A DNA stretch of 64,000 nt from Paraburkholderia phenazinium (GTDB lineage Bacteria > Pseudomonadota > Gammaproteobacteria > Burkholderiales > Burkholderiaceae). The stretch is taken from the NCBI RefSeq assembly GCF_900141745.1, contig NZ_FSRM01000002.1, positions 1,488,001 through 1,552,000 on the forward strand. Reading direction: 5' to 3'. Below, piece by piece: positions 44,492 to 54,390 of the stretch. The notes beneath the pieces are model-generated. The model was given only the letters and a program-made list of their open reading frames with translations, was not told where the DNA came from and ran no database searches. Position 1 is the stretch's first letter; each line of letters opens with the position of its first letter. Both the position numbers and the translations under genes were made by a program.

Positions 44492-45895
44492 TCAGGTGCC
44501 GTACTCTTGCACAGAGGTTTTTCCCGGGGGACGCGCCCGTCGTTCGAGTAAAGCCTGAAATGCCTGCTTGATGCGCTCTACGGCCTTTGTCTTGTACGGG
44601 AAGCGCTGGTTATTCCCGTGTACGAGCATGCTCGCATTGACTTCGAACACGACGATGGCGCCATCGCGCGCAAGTCCGCAGTCGATGCCGAAGTAATCCA
44701 GACCGATAGCGTCACGAATCGATTGCAATGCGGCGCGCTGAGTGGCGCCGAAGACGCGCCACGGATCTTCAAGGAACGCTTGTTCCTCGTTCTGCATCCA
44801 TGCGTGGGTCGCCATGCTGGTGGTCACGTGATGGACCTTCCACTTGTCGTCAATCGCGAGATGGTACGGCAGGATCTCGTCGCCCACGCAGACGAAGCGG
44901 TATTTGCGGAAATAGCCGTCGTTGGACCGGTAGTCGACGAACGACGTCAGATAGTAGCTGCTGGCATTGAGGCGGCTCAGGAATGCCTCTAGCTGCGCTG
45001 GATCCTCGAATTTCTCGAAGTTATCACCACCGTGTGCGCCAGCAGGCCTTACCAGAACCGGAAAAGATAAGGACTCCTGTGACGTTCCTTTAACCACCGC
45101 AGCCAGTTCGGCCGCTGAATAAAGCCGCGTCTGCGGGACACAGCAACCCGGTAGTTGCGCAAGCCGCTTCGCAACCGCATCCCGGCCCGTTCCCGCAATC
45201 AGTTGTGGCGGGTTGATAACCGGGCTGCCCACGCCGTCCACCAATGCTTGCGCCGGTGCGAGAAAGGCGTGACCGCGATCGACATCGGAAATGAGATTCA
45301 CGACTACATCAGCATAGATCCGCAGGCGGTCGATGTCGTACTCCACGTCCGGCAACAGGGTGATGATGTTGGTCTCGAAGCGGGCCCGCTCGATCAGATA
45401 TTCGATCGGGGTATTGCCCGCATTCGGTCCAAATACAAACAGCACGCGGAATGCAGGCGGTGCGACGCTGGCCGGGATCGTGATCAACGGCTTCAGTTTC
45501 AGCGCGCGGCGATAGCTGGCGTCGGCCTCGTCGTCGAGACCGAGTGCCTGCTGAAAATTGGCGACGATGTGCAGGGTCGCGGCGTCATCCGGTTCGTGTT
45601 CGAGGGCGCGTTTGAAATGACTCAGCGCACGTTGCCGTCGTCCGGTGCATGCTTCGGCAAGGCCAAGTTGCCGGTGCACGGCGGCATGGTCACCGGGCCG
45701 CGCCAGCAGTTGAGCGAGCAGGCCAATCGCTTCTTCGAATCGATCCCTTCGGATCAATACCTGGGCGAGTCCAAAGCAGGCGTCCCAATGACCGGGCTCG
45801 ATACCGGTCGCCTGACGAAAATGGCTTTCGGCGAGGTCAAGGCGTCCCTCCTGCTGATAGGAGGAGGCGAGGGAAAGATGAGAGTCGATGGACAT
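44492..45895 (-). CDS. TPR protein with ATP-grasp-like C-terminal domain
   Basis: Encodes 467 residues. Residues 1-135 contain three to four TPR units (LASSYQQEGRLDLAESHFRQATGIEP as an example, quoted in part: GRLDLAESHFRQATGIEP). After FRVLFVFGPNAGN, the rest resembles an ATP-grasp ligase: FPVLVRPAGAHGGDNFEKF as the central ATP-binding segment, FVDYRSNDGYFRKYRFVCVG and a metal-ligand cluster in DYFGIDCGLARDGAIVVFEVNAS. The RimK/glutathione-synthetase core order is kept but the sequence is distant. It may ligate an amino acid or peptide to a carrier recognised by the TPRs. No biosynthetic neighbours point to a substrate. Confidence 0.75.
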   Translation of the reverse strand: MSIDSHLSLASSYQQEGRLDLAESHFRQATGIEPGHWDACFGLAQVLIRRDRFEEAIGLLAQLLARPGDHAAVHRQLGLAEACTGRRQRALSHFKRALEHEPDDAATLHIVANFQQALGLDDEADASYRRALKLKPLITIPASVAPPAFRVLFVFGPNAGNTPIEYLIERARFETNIITLLPDVEYDIDRLRIYADVVVNLISDVDRGHAFLAPAQALVDGVGSPVINPPQLIAGTGRDAVAKRLAQLPGCCVPQTRLYSAAELAAVVKGTSQESLSFPVLVRPAGAHGGDNFEKFEDPAQLEAFLSRLNASSYYLTSFVDYRSNDGYFRKYRFVCVGDEILPYHLAIDDKWKVHHVTTSMATHAWMQNEEQAFLEDPWRVFGATQRAALQSIRDAIGLDYFGIDCGLARDGAIVVFEVNASMLVHGNNQRFPYKTKAVERIKQAFQALLERRARPPGKTSVQEYGT

Positions 45896-46123
45896 GGTTG
45901 AAGAGCGCCGCCAGGCGTGGCACGTGAGGCGACGCGCGCGGCAGGTAGAGCGATGGTTCAGCGGGTCTCACATCCGGTTGCGCGGATGAAACGCAATCAG
46001 AGGAGACGAACCGTTGGAGAATAGCAGCGCAATACTTGCGCCGATTTGAACTTCGAGCCCGAAGGCTTACGGATCATTACGAGGGGTGTCTGATGTAAGT
46101 TTCGGTAATGAAACACTCTGTGC

Positions 46124-46660
46124 TTACGCGCGTTTCCGCTGCACTGCCTGATACGGTTCGCCGGCTTTGAACCGGGTCAGCCGGTCGCTGGCTTCGGTAA
46201 TCGCCCATAAAGGGGCTTTCTGCAATTGCTGGTCGTAAATCGTCACAATCGACGCGAAGATGTCGTAGCCGGCCCGATCGAGCATCCATTCGCCGCTGGC
46301 GCGACCGCGCTCGAAGCAGGCGGCGCTCAAAGCATCTGCCGTCCGCAGCGCTTCGGGTGTCAGCTTGCCGTAACCTGCTTCGACGATGAAGGCGACGAGC
46401 AACATCGCCTGCGTCACCGTCTGGGCCGCTTCGACGTTCCCGTCCCCACGCCGCAGGCTGTCGAGCGCCAGGTGGACCTGGAGGGCGAGTTCATCCGCGG
46501 TGTCCCTCGGAAGTGGCAACAGCATGGCCTTTGCTGCCCGCGCGCGGGCTGCCTGGGTGTTGCCGGAAAACGGAATTGTCTTGGCCATGAGCGGGTCGTT
46601 AGAAGGTGGCAGTTGCAATAACGGCCTCTCCGCCAAAAGCTTAAGCCTCTTCTGCGTCAT
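46124..46660 (-). CDS. Conserved-looking hypothetical protein
   Basis: Encodes about 178 residues that I do not recognise. It is mainly helical, with a hydrophobic stretch (TQAMLLVAFIVEAGYGKLTPEA) and a Lys/Arg-rich C-terminus; no signal peptide or membrane helix is predicted by eye. The start is uncertain (46714, 46660 or 46588). Codon use resembles the neighbours and no reading frame on the other strand is better, so it is probably a real gene. It runs with the SnoaL-like gene upstream but 63 bases apart. Confidence 0.55.
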   Translation of the reverse strand: MTQKRLKLLAERPLLQLPPSNDPLMAKTIPFSGNTQAARARAAKAMLLPLPRDTADELALQVHLALDSLRRGDGNVEAAQTVTQAMLLVAFIVEAGYGKLTPEALRTADALSAACFERGRASGEWMLDRAGYDIFASIVTIYDQQLQKAPLWAITEASDRLTRFKAGEPYQAVQRKRA

Positions 46661-46722
46661 GGTTCGCCTGCGCGATCTGCCGGCGGTGGCGGCGGTTCCA
46701 ACGCTCGGTCCCATGCAGCCGC

Positions 46723-47115
46723 TCAGATAAGCGGTTCGACATATTTCTTGCGGTCAAACGGTGCTTCGTAGGGCTCCGGCCAGAACTCGACCATCCGCGC
46801 GATTTTGCCGTCCGCAATCGTAAAGAACGAGATGGCCCGGGCTCGCAGCACTCCGTCGGTTATCGACACGTCCGACACCGCGTCCCGCTCGCCGGCCACG
46901 ATGCGGTTGATCGTGAACGTCCATGGCCCGTGGGCCGGGTAGTCCGTATTGAGCAGCGCGAAATTCGTCGCGCCTCTGATTCGTTCATTGGACTGCGGCC
47001 ACTCGAGGACAAACTCCGCTGCCAGCACCGAAGCAGTGGCGTGAAAATCGTTGGTGGCCATGAGCCGCCAGAACTCGTGAACAACGTGTGACGTTGCTGC
47101 GAAAGAATCGGTCAT
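46723..47115 (-). CDS. SnoaL/NTF2-like fold protein
   Basis: Encodes 130 residues with the NTF2-like pattern: an N-terminal helix (VVHEFWRLMATNDFHATASVLA), then strands ending in ISFFTIADGKIARMVEFWPEPYEAPF. Such proteins bind or isomerise small molecules, and many are of unknown role. The ATG at 47115 fits the fold start better than 47160. It lies 56 bases downstream of a LysR gene in the same direction, so the two may form an operon. Confidence 0.8.
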   Translation of the reverse strand: MTDSFAATSHVVHEFWRLMATNDFHATASVLAAEFVLEWPQSNERIRGATNFALLNTDYPAHGPWTFTINRIVAGERDAVSDVSITDGVLRARAISFFTIADGKIARMVEFWPEPYEAPFDRKKYVEPLI

Positions 47116-47171
47116 AGGCGTGGTGTTAGTTATCAGAGTCTGCGGGTACGAGCGCGGCATCGGCGCGACCC

Positions 47172-48101
47172 TTAGGCTTCCACATACAGCATGTCAGCCG
47201 ATTCCCCCATTAGCAGTTCCCGGTTGGCATCGGCCGCAGCGCGCAGATAGTCCCACAACGAAGTGATGCGTCGCAGCTTGCGCAGGTCCTCCCGGCAGCA
47301 GAGCCAGAAATGCCGTGTCACGACGACTTCATGCGGCAAGACGGCTTCGAGCAGGGGATTCGGCTCCGCCATAAAGCATGGGAGGATCGCGAGCGCGTTG
47401 CCTTGCAGCGCAGCATGATACTGGGCGATCACACTCGTGCTGCATAGATTGGCCGCGGCGTTAGGGATGGTCCGGTCGAGATAGAGCAGTTCGCGGCTGA
47501 AGGCGAGTTCGCCGACGTAGCTGATAAAGGCGTGGTCGCGCAAATCGGCAACGGTGTTCACCGGCGCATGACGATCCAGATACTCGCGCGTGCCATACAG
47601 CTTGAGCCGGTAGTCGCACAGTTTGGTATAGACGTATTGGCCGCGCTCGGGCCGCTCCAGCATGATGGCGAGATCCGCCTCGCGTTTGGACAGGCTGACG
47701 AAATGCGGAACGGGTAGCAGGTCGATCGAAATATCCGGATGTTTACCCGCGAAGCGCGCCAGCTGCGGCGCGAGAAAAAAGCATCCGAAGCCCTCGGTGG
47801 AGCCGACCCGCACGTGCCCCGACAGCGAGTGCGCACCACCCGTGAACTGCTCGGCGGCGGATTGCACCGTGGTTTCCACGGCGTCGGCGTAGGCGAGCAG
47901 GCGTTGGCCGTCGGCTGTCAGCACGAAGCCGTCCGCCCGCGATTTATCGAACAACACGGTGCCCAGCGACGCCTCCAGTTCTCTCACCCGGCGTGCCACG
48001 GTGGTGTGGTCGACGCCCAGCCGCTTTGCCGCACCGCTGGCCCGTTGGGTCCGCGCGACCTCGAGGAAGTAGCGCAGATCATCCCAGTTCACGCTTTGCA
48101 T
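47172..48101 (-). CDS. LysR-family regulator
   Basis: Encodes 309 residues. The winged helix is MQSVNWDDLRYFLEVARTQRASGAAKRLGVDHTTVARRVRELEAS in the first 60 residues (quoted in part: GAAKRLGVDHTTVARRV), then a normal effector domain. GGGAG precedes the ATG. It is divergent from the MHS transporter at 48326 with a 224-base intergenic region, so it probably controls the transporter-mmsAB operon. Confidence 0.9.
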   Translation of the reverse strand: MQSVNWDDLRYFLEVARTQRASGAAKRLGVDHTTVARRVRELEASLGTVLFDKSRADGFVLTADGQRLLAYADAVETTVQSAAEQFTGGAHSLSGHVRVGSTEGFGCFFLAPQLARFAGKHPDISIDLLPVPHFVSLSKREADLAIMLERPERGQYVYTKLCDYRLKLYGTREYLDRHAPVNTVADLRDHAFISYVGELAFSRELLYLDRTIPNAAANLCSTSVIAQYHAALQGNALAILPCFMAEPNPLLEAVLPHEVVVTRHFWLCCREDLRKLRRITSLWDYLRAAADANRELLMGESADMLYVEA

Positions 48102-48325
48102 CTAGTCTCCCGTCGATTCGGAGTTAGCGCTTCAATGCGCTACTCCGAGCCCATGCCAGCTGGCTTGCGTTGTGTTTTTTTGCATATCAGATGGGCTTTT
48201 TCATCTCTATGCCGTGGATATTCGAATAACTATACTCGGATGCAAGCCGCTGGAACAACCACGGCATGGACGCCTGCGTCATCCGCGCGACTGGCGAGCC
48301 TATAAAGATATCGGAGACAAACAGG

Positions 48326-49678
48326 ATGCAGATGCAATCGACCCCCGACCGGGCGGCAGTTGCCGCACCGGTTCCCAGGCGCGCCCGGGATTACCTGATC
48401 GCCGGTTGGGCCAGCATGGCCGGCACCACGATCGAGTGGTACGACTTCTTCCTCTACGGCACGGCCGCCGCGCTGGTATTCAACAAGATCTTCTTTCCGA
48501 CGCTCGACCCGATTCTCGGCACGCTTGCCGCGTTCGCAACGTACGGCGTTGGCTTTATCGGGCGTCCGATGGGCGGCATCGTGTTTGGCCACTTCGGCGA
48601 CCGCATCGGCCGCAAGGCGATGCTGCTGGTCACGCTGCTGATGATGGGCATTCCGAGCATGGTGATCGGCCTGATTCCTTCTTATCAGAGCATCGGTTAC
48701 TGGGCCGCGGCGCTGCTGGTGGCGATGCGCTTTCTGCAGGGGATGGCTGTCGGCGGTGAATGGGGCGGCGCTGTTCTGATGGCGGTGGAGCACGCGCCGC
48801 CTGGCCGCAAGGGTTTCTTCGGCAGCCTGCCGCAAACTGGCGTGGGCTTCGGGCTGATTCTCTCTTCGCTGGCGATGGCCGCTGTCACCGCACTGCCGGA
48901 AGCCGATCTGCTTGCATGGGGCTGGCGCGTTCCGTTTCTTGCCAGCATCGCGCTGGTCGTGATCGGCTGGGTGATCCGGGTACGCGTGCCTGAATCGCCC
49001 GACTTCGAACGGGTGAAAGCGCAGGGCGAGCCGGTCAAGGCGCCGATCCTCGAGGCCATGCGCCGGCATCCGCGCGAACTGCTCATCATCATCGGCGCAC
49101 GGGCTGCGGAAAACACCTGGTTCTATCTGGTCGTTGCTTTTGCGCTCGCTTATGCCGCCAATCAGTTGAAGATTCCCAAGGCCTCCATCCTGCATGCGAT
49201 CACCGCTGGCGCCGTGCTGTCGCTGGTCACGATGCCGTTTTGCGGCCACCTCAGCGATCGCATCGGCCAACGGCGTCTGTTCCTGATCGGCCTCGTCATC
49301 ATGTGCCTGTTCGCTGCGCCGTTCTTTGCAATGCTCGGCACGCGCGATCCGGTCACCGTGTGGTGGGCGATGGTGCTTGGCGTGGGCGTCGTATTTCCGA
49401 TTCTGTACGCCCCCGAGTCGCAATTGTTCGCCTCGCAGTTTCCGGCTGAGATTCGCTATAGCGGCATCTCGTTGTCCGTGCAGATTGCCGGCGTGATCGG
49501 CGGCGGTATCGCGCCGATCATCGCTACCGCGCTGCTTGCCTTGGGTGCCGGCCGTCCGAAATACGTGGTCGCTTATATGGTGGCAATGGGCATTGTCGCG
49601 TTGTTCTGCACGGTGTTGATGCGACCGCATGCTGACGAGTCTCAGCCGGCCGAAAGCCCATCGCTTGCCCACCAATAA
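48326..49678 (+). CDS. MHS-family metabolite:proton symporter
   Basis: Encodes 450 residues with twelve membrane helices. The MHS (metabolite:H+ symporter) signature is GIRPMGGIVFGHFGDRIGRKAMLLVTLLMMGIPSMVIG, quoted in part: GHFGDRIGRKAMLLVTLLMMG; WYDFFLYGTAAAL is also typical. This family includes citrate, ketoglutarate, shikimate and branched-acid transporters. The ATG at 48326 follows CAGG; upstream frame to 48266 is not family-like. With mmsA and mmsB downstream it may import a valine-related or 3-hydroxy acid. Confidence 0.88.
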   Translation: MQMQSTPDRAAVAAPVPRRARDYLIAGWASMAGTTIEWYDFFLYGTAAALVFNKIFFPTLDPILGTLAAFATYGVGFIGRPMGGIVFGHFGDRIGRKAMLLVTLLMMGIPSMVIGLIPSYQSIGYWAAALLVAMRFLQGMAVGGEWGGAVLMAVEHAPPGRKGFFGSLPQTGVGFGLILSSLAMAAVTALPEADLLAWGWRVPFLASIALVVIGWVIRVRVPESPDFERVKAQGEPVKAPILEAMRRHPRELLIIIGARAAENTWFYLVVAFALAYAANQLKIPKASILHAITAGAVLSLVTMPFCGHLSDRIGQRRLFLIGLVIMCLFAAPFFAMLGTRDPVTVWWAMVLGVGVVFPILYAPESQLFASQFPAEIRYSGISLSVQIAGVIGGGIAPIIATALLALGAGRPKYVVAYMVAMGIVALFCTVLMRPHADESQPAESPSLAHQ

Positions 49679-49721
49679 ACCACTGAACTTAGCTATCCGA
49701 ACCTAACCAAGAGAGTCGATC

Positions 49722-51248
<1,527 letters not shown>

Positions 51249-51293
51249 TCGTTTAGCGCCGAGACCTATGGATCACGAAGTGGAGACGCAATC

Positions 51294-52178
51294 ATGAAGA
51301 TCGGTTTTATCGGACTCGGCAATATGGGTGCGCCGATGGCGCAGAACCTGCTGAAAGCTGGCCATACGGTGAACGTGTTCGACTTAAGTGCGCAGGCGGT
51401 ACAGGCATTGGTCGATGCGGGGGCGAAAGCAGCGGCTTCGCCGAAGGCTGCGGTGACGGATGTCGAATGCGTCATCACGATGCTGCCGGCGGCCGCCCAC
51501 GTGCGCAGTGTGCTGACGGCGGAGAACGGCGTGCTGGCAGGGATTGCGCGCGGCGTGACGATCATCGATTCGAGCACGATCGATCCGGCGAGCGTCAAGG
51601 CGTTCGCAGAACTCGCGGCCCAGCACGGCAACACGTTCGTGGATGCGCCTGTGTCGGGTGGTACGGGCGGCGCGGCGGCGGGTACGTTGACGTTTATGGT
51701 GGGCGGCAGCGGTGCCGTCTATGAGCAGGTCAAGCCGGTGCTTTCGGGAATGGGCAAGAACATCGTCCATTGCGGGGACACTGGCACGGGGCAGGTCGCG
51801 AAGATCTGCAATAACCTGGTGCTCGGTATCACGATGGCCGGCGTTGCGGAAGCGATGTCGCTGGGCGCAGCGCTCGGTATCGATCCGAAGGTGCTGGGGG
51901 CGATCATCAATACGTCTACGGGACGCTGCTGGAGTTCGGATACGTACAATCCGTTCCCTGGTGTGATCGAAACGGCGCCTTCATCGCGGGGCTACACCGG
52001 CGGCTTCGGCACGGATCTGATGCTGAAGGATCTCGGTCTCGCTACGGATGCGGCGAAGCAGGTGCGTCAGCCCGTCTATCTCGGCGCGCTGGCGCAGCAG
52101 TTGTATCAGACGATGAGCACCAAAGGCGCGGGGCGTCTGGACTTTTCGGCCGTCATCAAGCTGTATAAGGCGGATTGA
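51294..52178 (+). CDS. mmsB: 3-Hydroxyisobutyrate dehydrogenase
   Basis: Encodes 294 residues of the beta-hydroxyacid dehydrogenase family. NAD binding is GLGNMGAPMAQNLLKAGH, the substrate block is FVDAPVSGGTGGAAAGTLTFMVGG and the catalytic Lys is K170 in GQVAKICNNLVLG. It oxidises 3-hydroxyisobutyrate to methylmalonate semialdehyde, the substrate of MmsA encoded 45 bases upstream. The operon ends with a strong hairpin at 52197-52233. Confidence 0.95.
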   Translation: MKIGFIGLGNMGAPMAQNLLKAGHTVNVFDLSAQAVQALVDAGAKAAASPKAAVTDVECVITMLPAAAHVRSVLTAENGVLAGIARGVTIIDSSTIDPASVKAFAELAAQHGNTFVDAPVSGGTGGAAAGTLTFMVGGSGAVYEQVKPVLSGMGKNIVHCGDTGTGQVAKICNNLVLGITMAGVAEAMSLGAALGIDPKVLGAIINTSTGRCWSSDTYNPFPGVIETAPSSRGYTGGFGTDLMLKDLGLATDAAKQVRQPVYLGALAQQLYQTMSTKGAGRLDFSAVIKLYKAD

Positions 52179-52196
52179 TTACAGTCAGCCTGGAAG

Positions 52197-52233
52197 CGAT
52201 CGATCGGCGCTCGTCAGCGGCGCCGATCGATCG
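52197..52233 (+). terminator. 14-bp perfect hairpin downstream of mmsB
   Basis: CGATCGATCGGCGC (52197-52210) pairs exactly with GCGCCGATCGATCG (52220-52233) around a 9-base loop. No T-run follows, but its strength and position, 18 bases after the mmsB stop, fit transcript termination or stabilisation. Confidence 0.6.
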
Positions 52234-52417
52234 TAATGGTCTGCAGTCTTCCCAACGAACCTGAGTGCCTCGCGCCGCCCCGGACGTTCATCCGGCCGGC
52301 GCGGGCACCATTCTCACGCGCGGCTTTGTTTCGTGTTAAAAAACGAAGTCGCTTATCGGGTGCATGCATAGCGGCCTGGCAGTTATCGCCCGCAATCATC
52401 TGCGTGAGAAGGATTCG

Positions 52418-53221
52418 ATGCCCACTAATTCATTTCTGTGCTCCGGTCGATTCAAGAGCCTCGGCGTGCTGATAGCCGCTGGTGTTGCTTTTTCGTTGTC
52501 GGGCTGTGCGGCTTCGCCATCTGCGGAAGCTCAATCCGCTCCGCCGCCGGCGATCCATTCCGCCGACGGTCCCTTACCCGTCCCGCCGAATCTCGTCGCC
52601 TTGATGCAGCCCGAAGGACAGAAACGGCTCCTGTCCAGCGTGGACAAACAGTCGTATTGGCCGCTCTCCCAGTACTTCGAAACGCAGAGGAACGAGGCCT
52701 ACTGTTCAGTGGCGAGTTCCGTCATGACACTGAATGCGTTGGGCATCAAGCGTCCGGAGTCGACGCAATACCCCGACTTCCCGTACTTTTCGCAAGAGGA
52801 CTTTTTCCGTAGCGTCGATCCGCAGGTCGCCAACGCGGCGCGGGTATCGAGAGAGGGCATGACGCTTGACCAGCTCAGTTCGGTCTTGAGCGAATTCCCG
52901 GTGGACGTGAAGAAATTCCATTCCAGCGACCTGACGCTCGCGCAGTTTCGCGATCTGATTCGCGATACCACGGCGCAATCCGACCGCTTTGCGCTGCTGA
53001 ATTTCAGGCGTCCGGAGATCGGCGAGACGGGCGGGGGCCATTGGTCGCCGCTTGCGGCATATGACGCAGACACAGATAGCGCGCTGCTTCTCGACGTTGC
53101 GCGGTACAAGTACCCCGCCGTTTGGGTTCCAATAGCGCAACTGTACGCAGCCTCGCAATCGGTTGATAACGTTAGCGGGATTTCACGCGGCGTGGTGATC
53201 GTGAGCAAGCGGGCGAATTAA
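52418..53221 (+). CDS. Phytochelatin-synthase-like lipoprotein
   Basis: Encodes 267 residues. The N-terminus is a lipoprotein signal (LIAAGVAFSLSGC, Cys30). The rest resembles the catalytic domain of phytochelatin synthase, a papain-like gamma-glutamylcysteine dipeptidyl transferase: Cys96 in QRNEAYCSVASSVMTLNAL, His208 in GGGHWSPLAAYD and Asp226 in LLLDVARYKYP. The eukaryotic metal-sensing C-terminal region is missing, as in the cyanobacterial Nostoc form, which mainly removes Gly from glutathione. The ATG at 52418 has GAAGGA at 5 bases. It is single, downstream of the mmsB hairpin, convergent with a LysR gene. Confidence 0.8.
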   Translation: MPTNSFLCSGRFKSLGVLIAAGVAFSLSGCAASPSAEAQSAPPPAIHSADGPLPVPPNLVALMQPEGQKRLLSSVDKQSYWPLSQYFETQRNEAYCSVASSVMTLNALGIKRPESTQYPDFPYFSQEDFFRSVDPQVANAARVSREGMTLDQLSSVLSEFPVDVKKFHSSDLTLAQFRDLIRDTTAQSDRFALLNFRRPEIGETGGGHWSPLAAYDADTDSALLLDVARYKYPAVWVPIAQLYAASQSVDNVSGISRGVVIVSKRAN

Positions 53222-53279
53222 TGGCGTGCAAAAGATCCCCCCAATTGCCCATCGCGCAAGATGACGACGTAAGGTTTTC

Positions 53280-54254
53280 TCAAGAAGCGACTCGTTTATA
53301 AATTTCCTGGCAGACCTGACGGAGTGACTCTGCGAACAGTCGATTGGACATCCTCTCAGGTTCGTTCAAACGCGTGAACAGCGCGATCGGCGACAACGTC
53401 CATTCGAACGAGTAAGGCACGATCGCGACACCGGCAATGCGCACCAGCTCCTCGGCGATATCCGCGGGGACGATGGACACCGATTGCTCGCCGGCGACGA
53501 TCATCTCGCCAATCAGCTTGGACGAATAGCTCTCGACGATCGGCGTCGGCGGCGTCAGACCCGCGCCGAGGAAGATATCGGCGACCTGTTCGCGCATCGG
53601 CGTGTTCGGGGCGCCGAGAATCCAGTCCAGTTCCGCGAGTTTCTGCCAGTCGATCTGTCCGCGTGCGAGGTGCGCCGCGAGGCGGCGGCTCGCGATCAAC
53701 CGCGGCGGCTGACGATATAACACCTCGACGCTGACCTGCTGCAAATCGAGCGAGGCGGATGCACGGCCGAGCACGATGTCGACGGTATGGTCGCGCAACT
53801 GGGCGAGCAACTGCTCGCTCGTACCCTCGTGAATTGTAACGGTCAGACGCCGGTTGCCTTCGGGGCGAGTACGCTGAATCGCCGTCGACACCATCTGGCC
53901 CGGGATGAACGGGATCACGCCGATATGCAGATGCGCCGCATGCCCCGACGCCACCGACTCCATTTCCCTGACGAGATGATCGAGATCCTCGGTCATGGCC
54001 CGCGCTCGCGCCAGGACCACCTTGCCCAACGCCGTCGGCGCCATGCCGCGCGCGGAGCGGTCGAACAGCGGCGCCCCGAACATGTCCTCCAGTTCCGCCA
54101 GCATATTGGTGACTGCGGGCTGGCTGCTTGCCATGCGCTCGGCAGCGCGCGTCAGAGAGCCGTGTTGCTGGATTTGCAGCAGCAAGGTGAGGTGCCGCAT
54201 TTTTAGGCGCGATGACAGCTTGCGGACCACCGCGTTGGGATCGAATGCCGCCAT
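53280..54254 (-). CDS. LysR-family regulator
   Basis: Encodes 324 residues. The winged helix (LKMRHLTLLLQIQQHGSLTRAAERMASSQPAVTNMLAELEDMFG, quoted in part: GSLTRAAERMASSQPAVTNML) starts after a 15-residue N-terminal extension, as in the GbpR/PcaQ subgroup, which recognises aromatic or sugar acids. It is divergent from maeB, separated by 136 bases, and probably regulates it. Confidence 0.9.
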   Translation of the reverse strand: MAAFDPNAVVRKLSSRLKMRHLTLLLQIQQHGSLTRAAERMASSQPAVTNMLAELEDMFGAPLFDRSARGMAPTALGKVVLARARAMTEDLDHLVREMESVASGHAAHLHIGVIPFIPGQMVSTAIQRTRPEGNRRLTVTIHEGTSEQLLAQLRDHTVDIVLGRASASLDLQQVSVEVLYRQPPRLIASRRLAAHLARGQIDWQKLAELDWILGAPNTPMREQVADIFLGAGLTPPTPIVESYSSKLIGEMIVAGEQSVSIVPADIAEELVRIAGVAIVPYSFEWTLSPIALFTRLNEPERMSNRLFAESLRQVCQEIYKRVAS

Positions 54255-54390
54255 AAAAGCCGCTAGCCATTAGAAAAATATGATGGGGGCATATTAACTC
54301 TAAATATTATCCTTATGGCGCGTGCCTAGAATGAGCCCATCACTTTTGATTTGCGCCGCGCAAGGCGCCCAACCATAGGGCTCAACAAGA

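Noticed and set aside
48230..49675. 481-codon minus-strand frame opposite the MHS transporter
   Set aside because: Composition is rich in His, Arg and Gln with no membrane or enzyme pattern; it is a shadow of the transporter.
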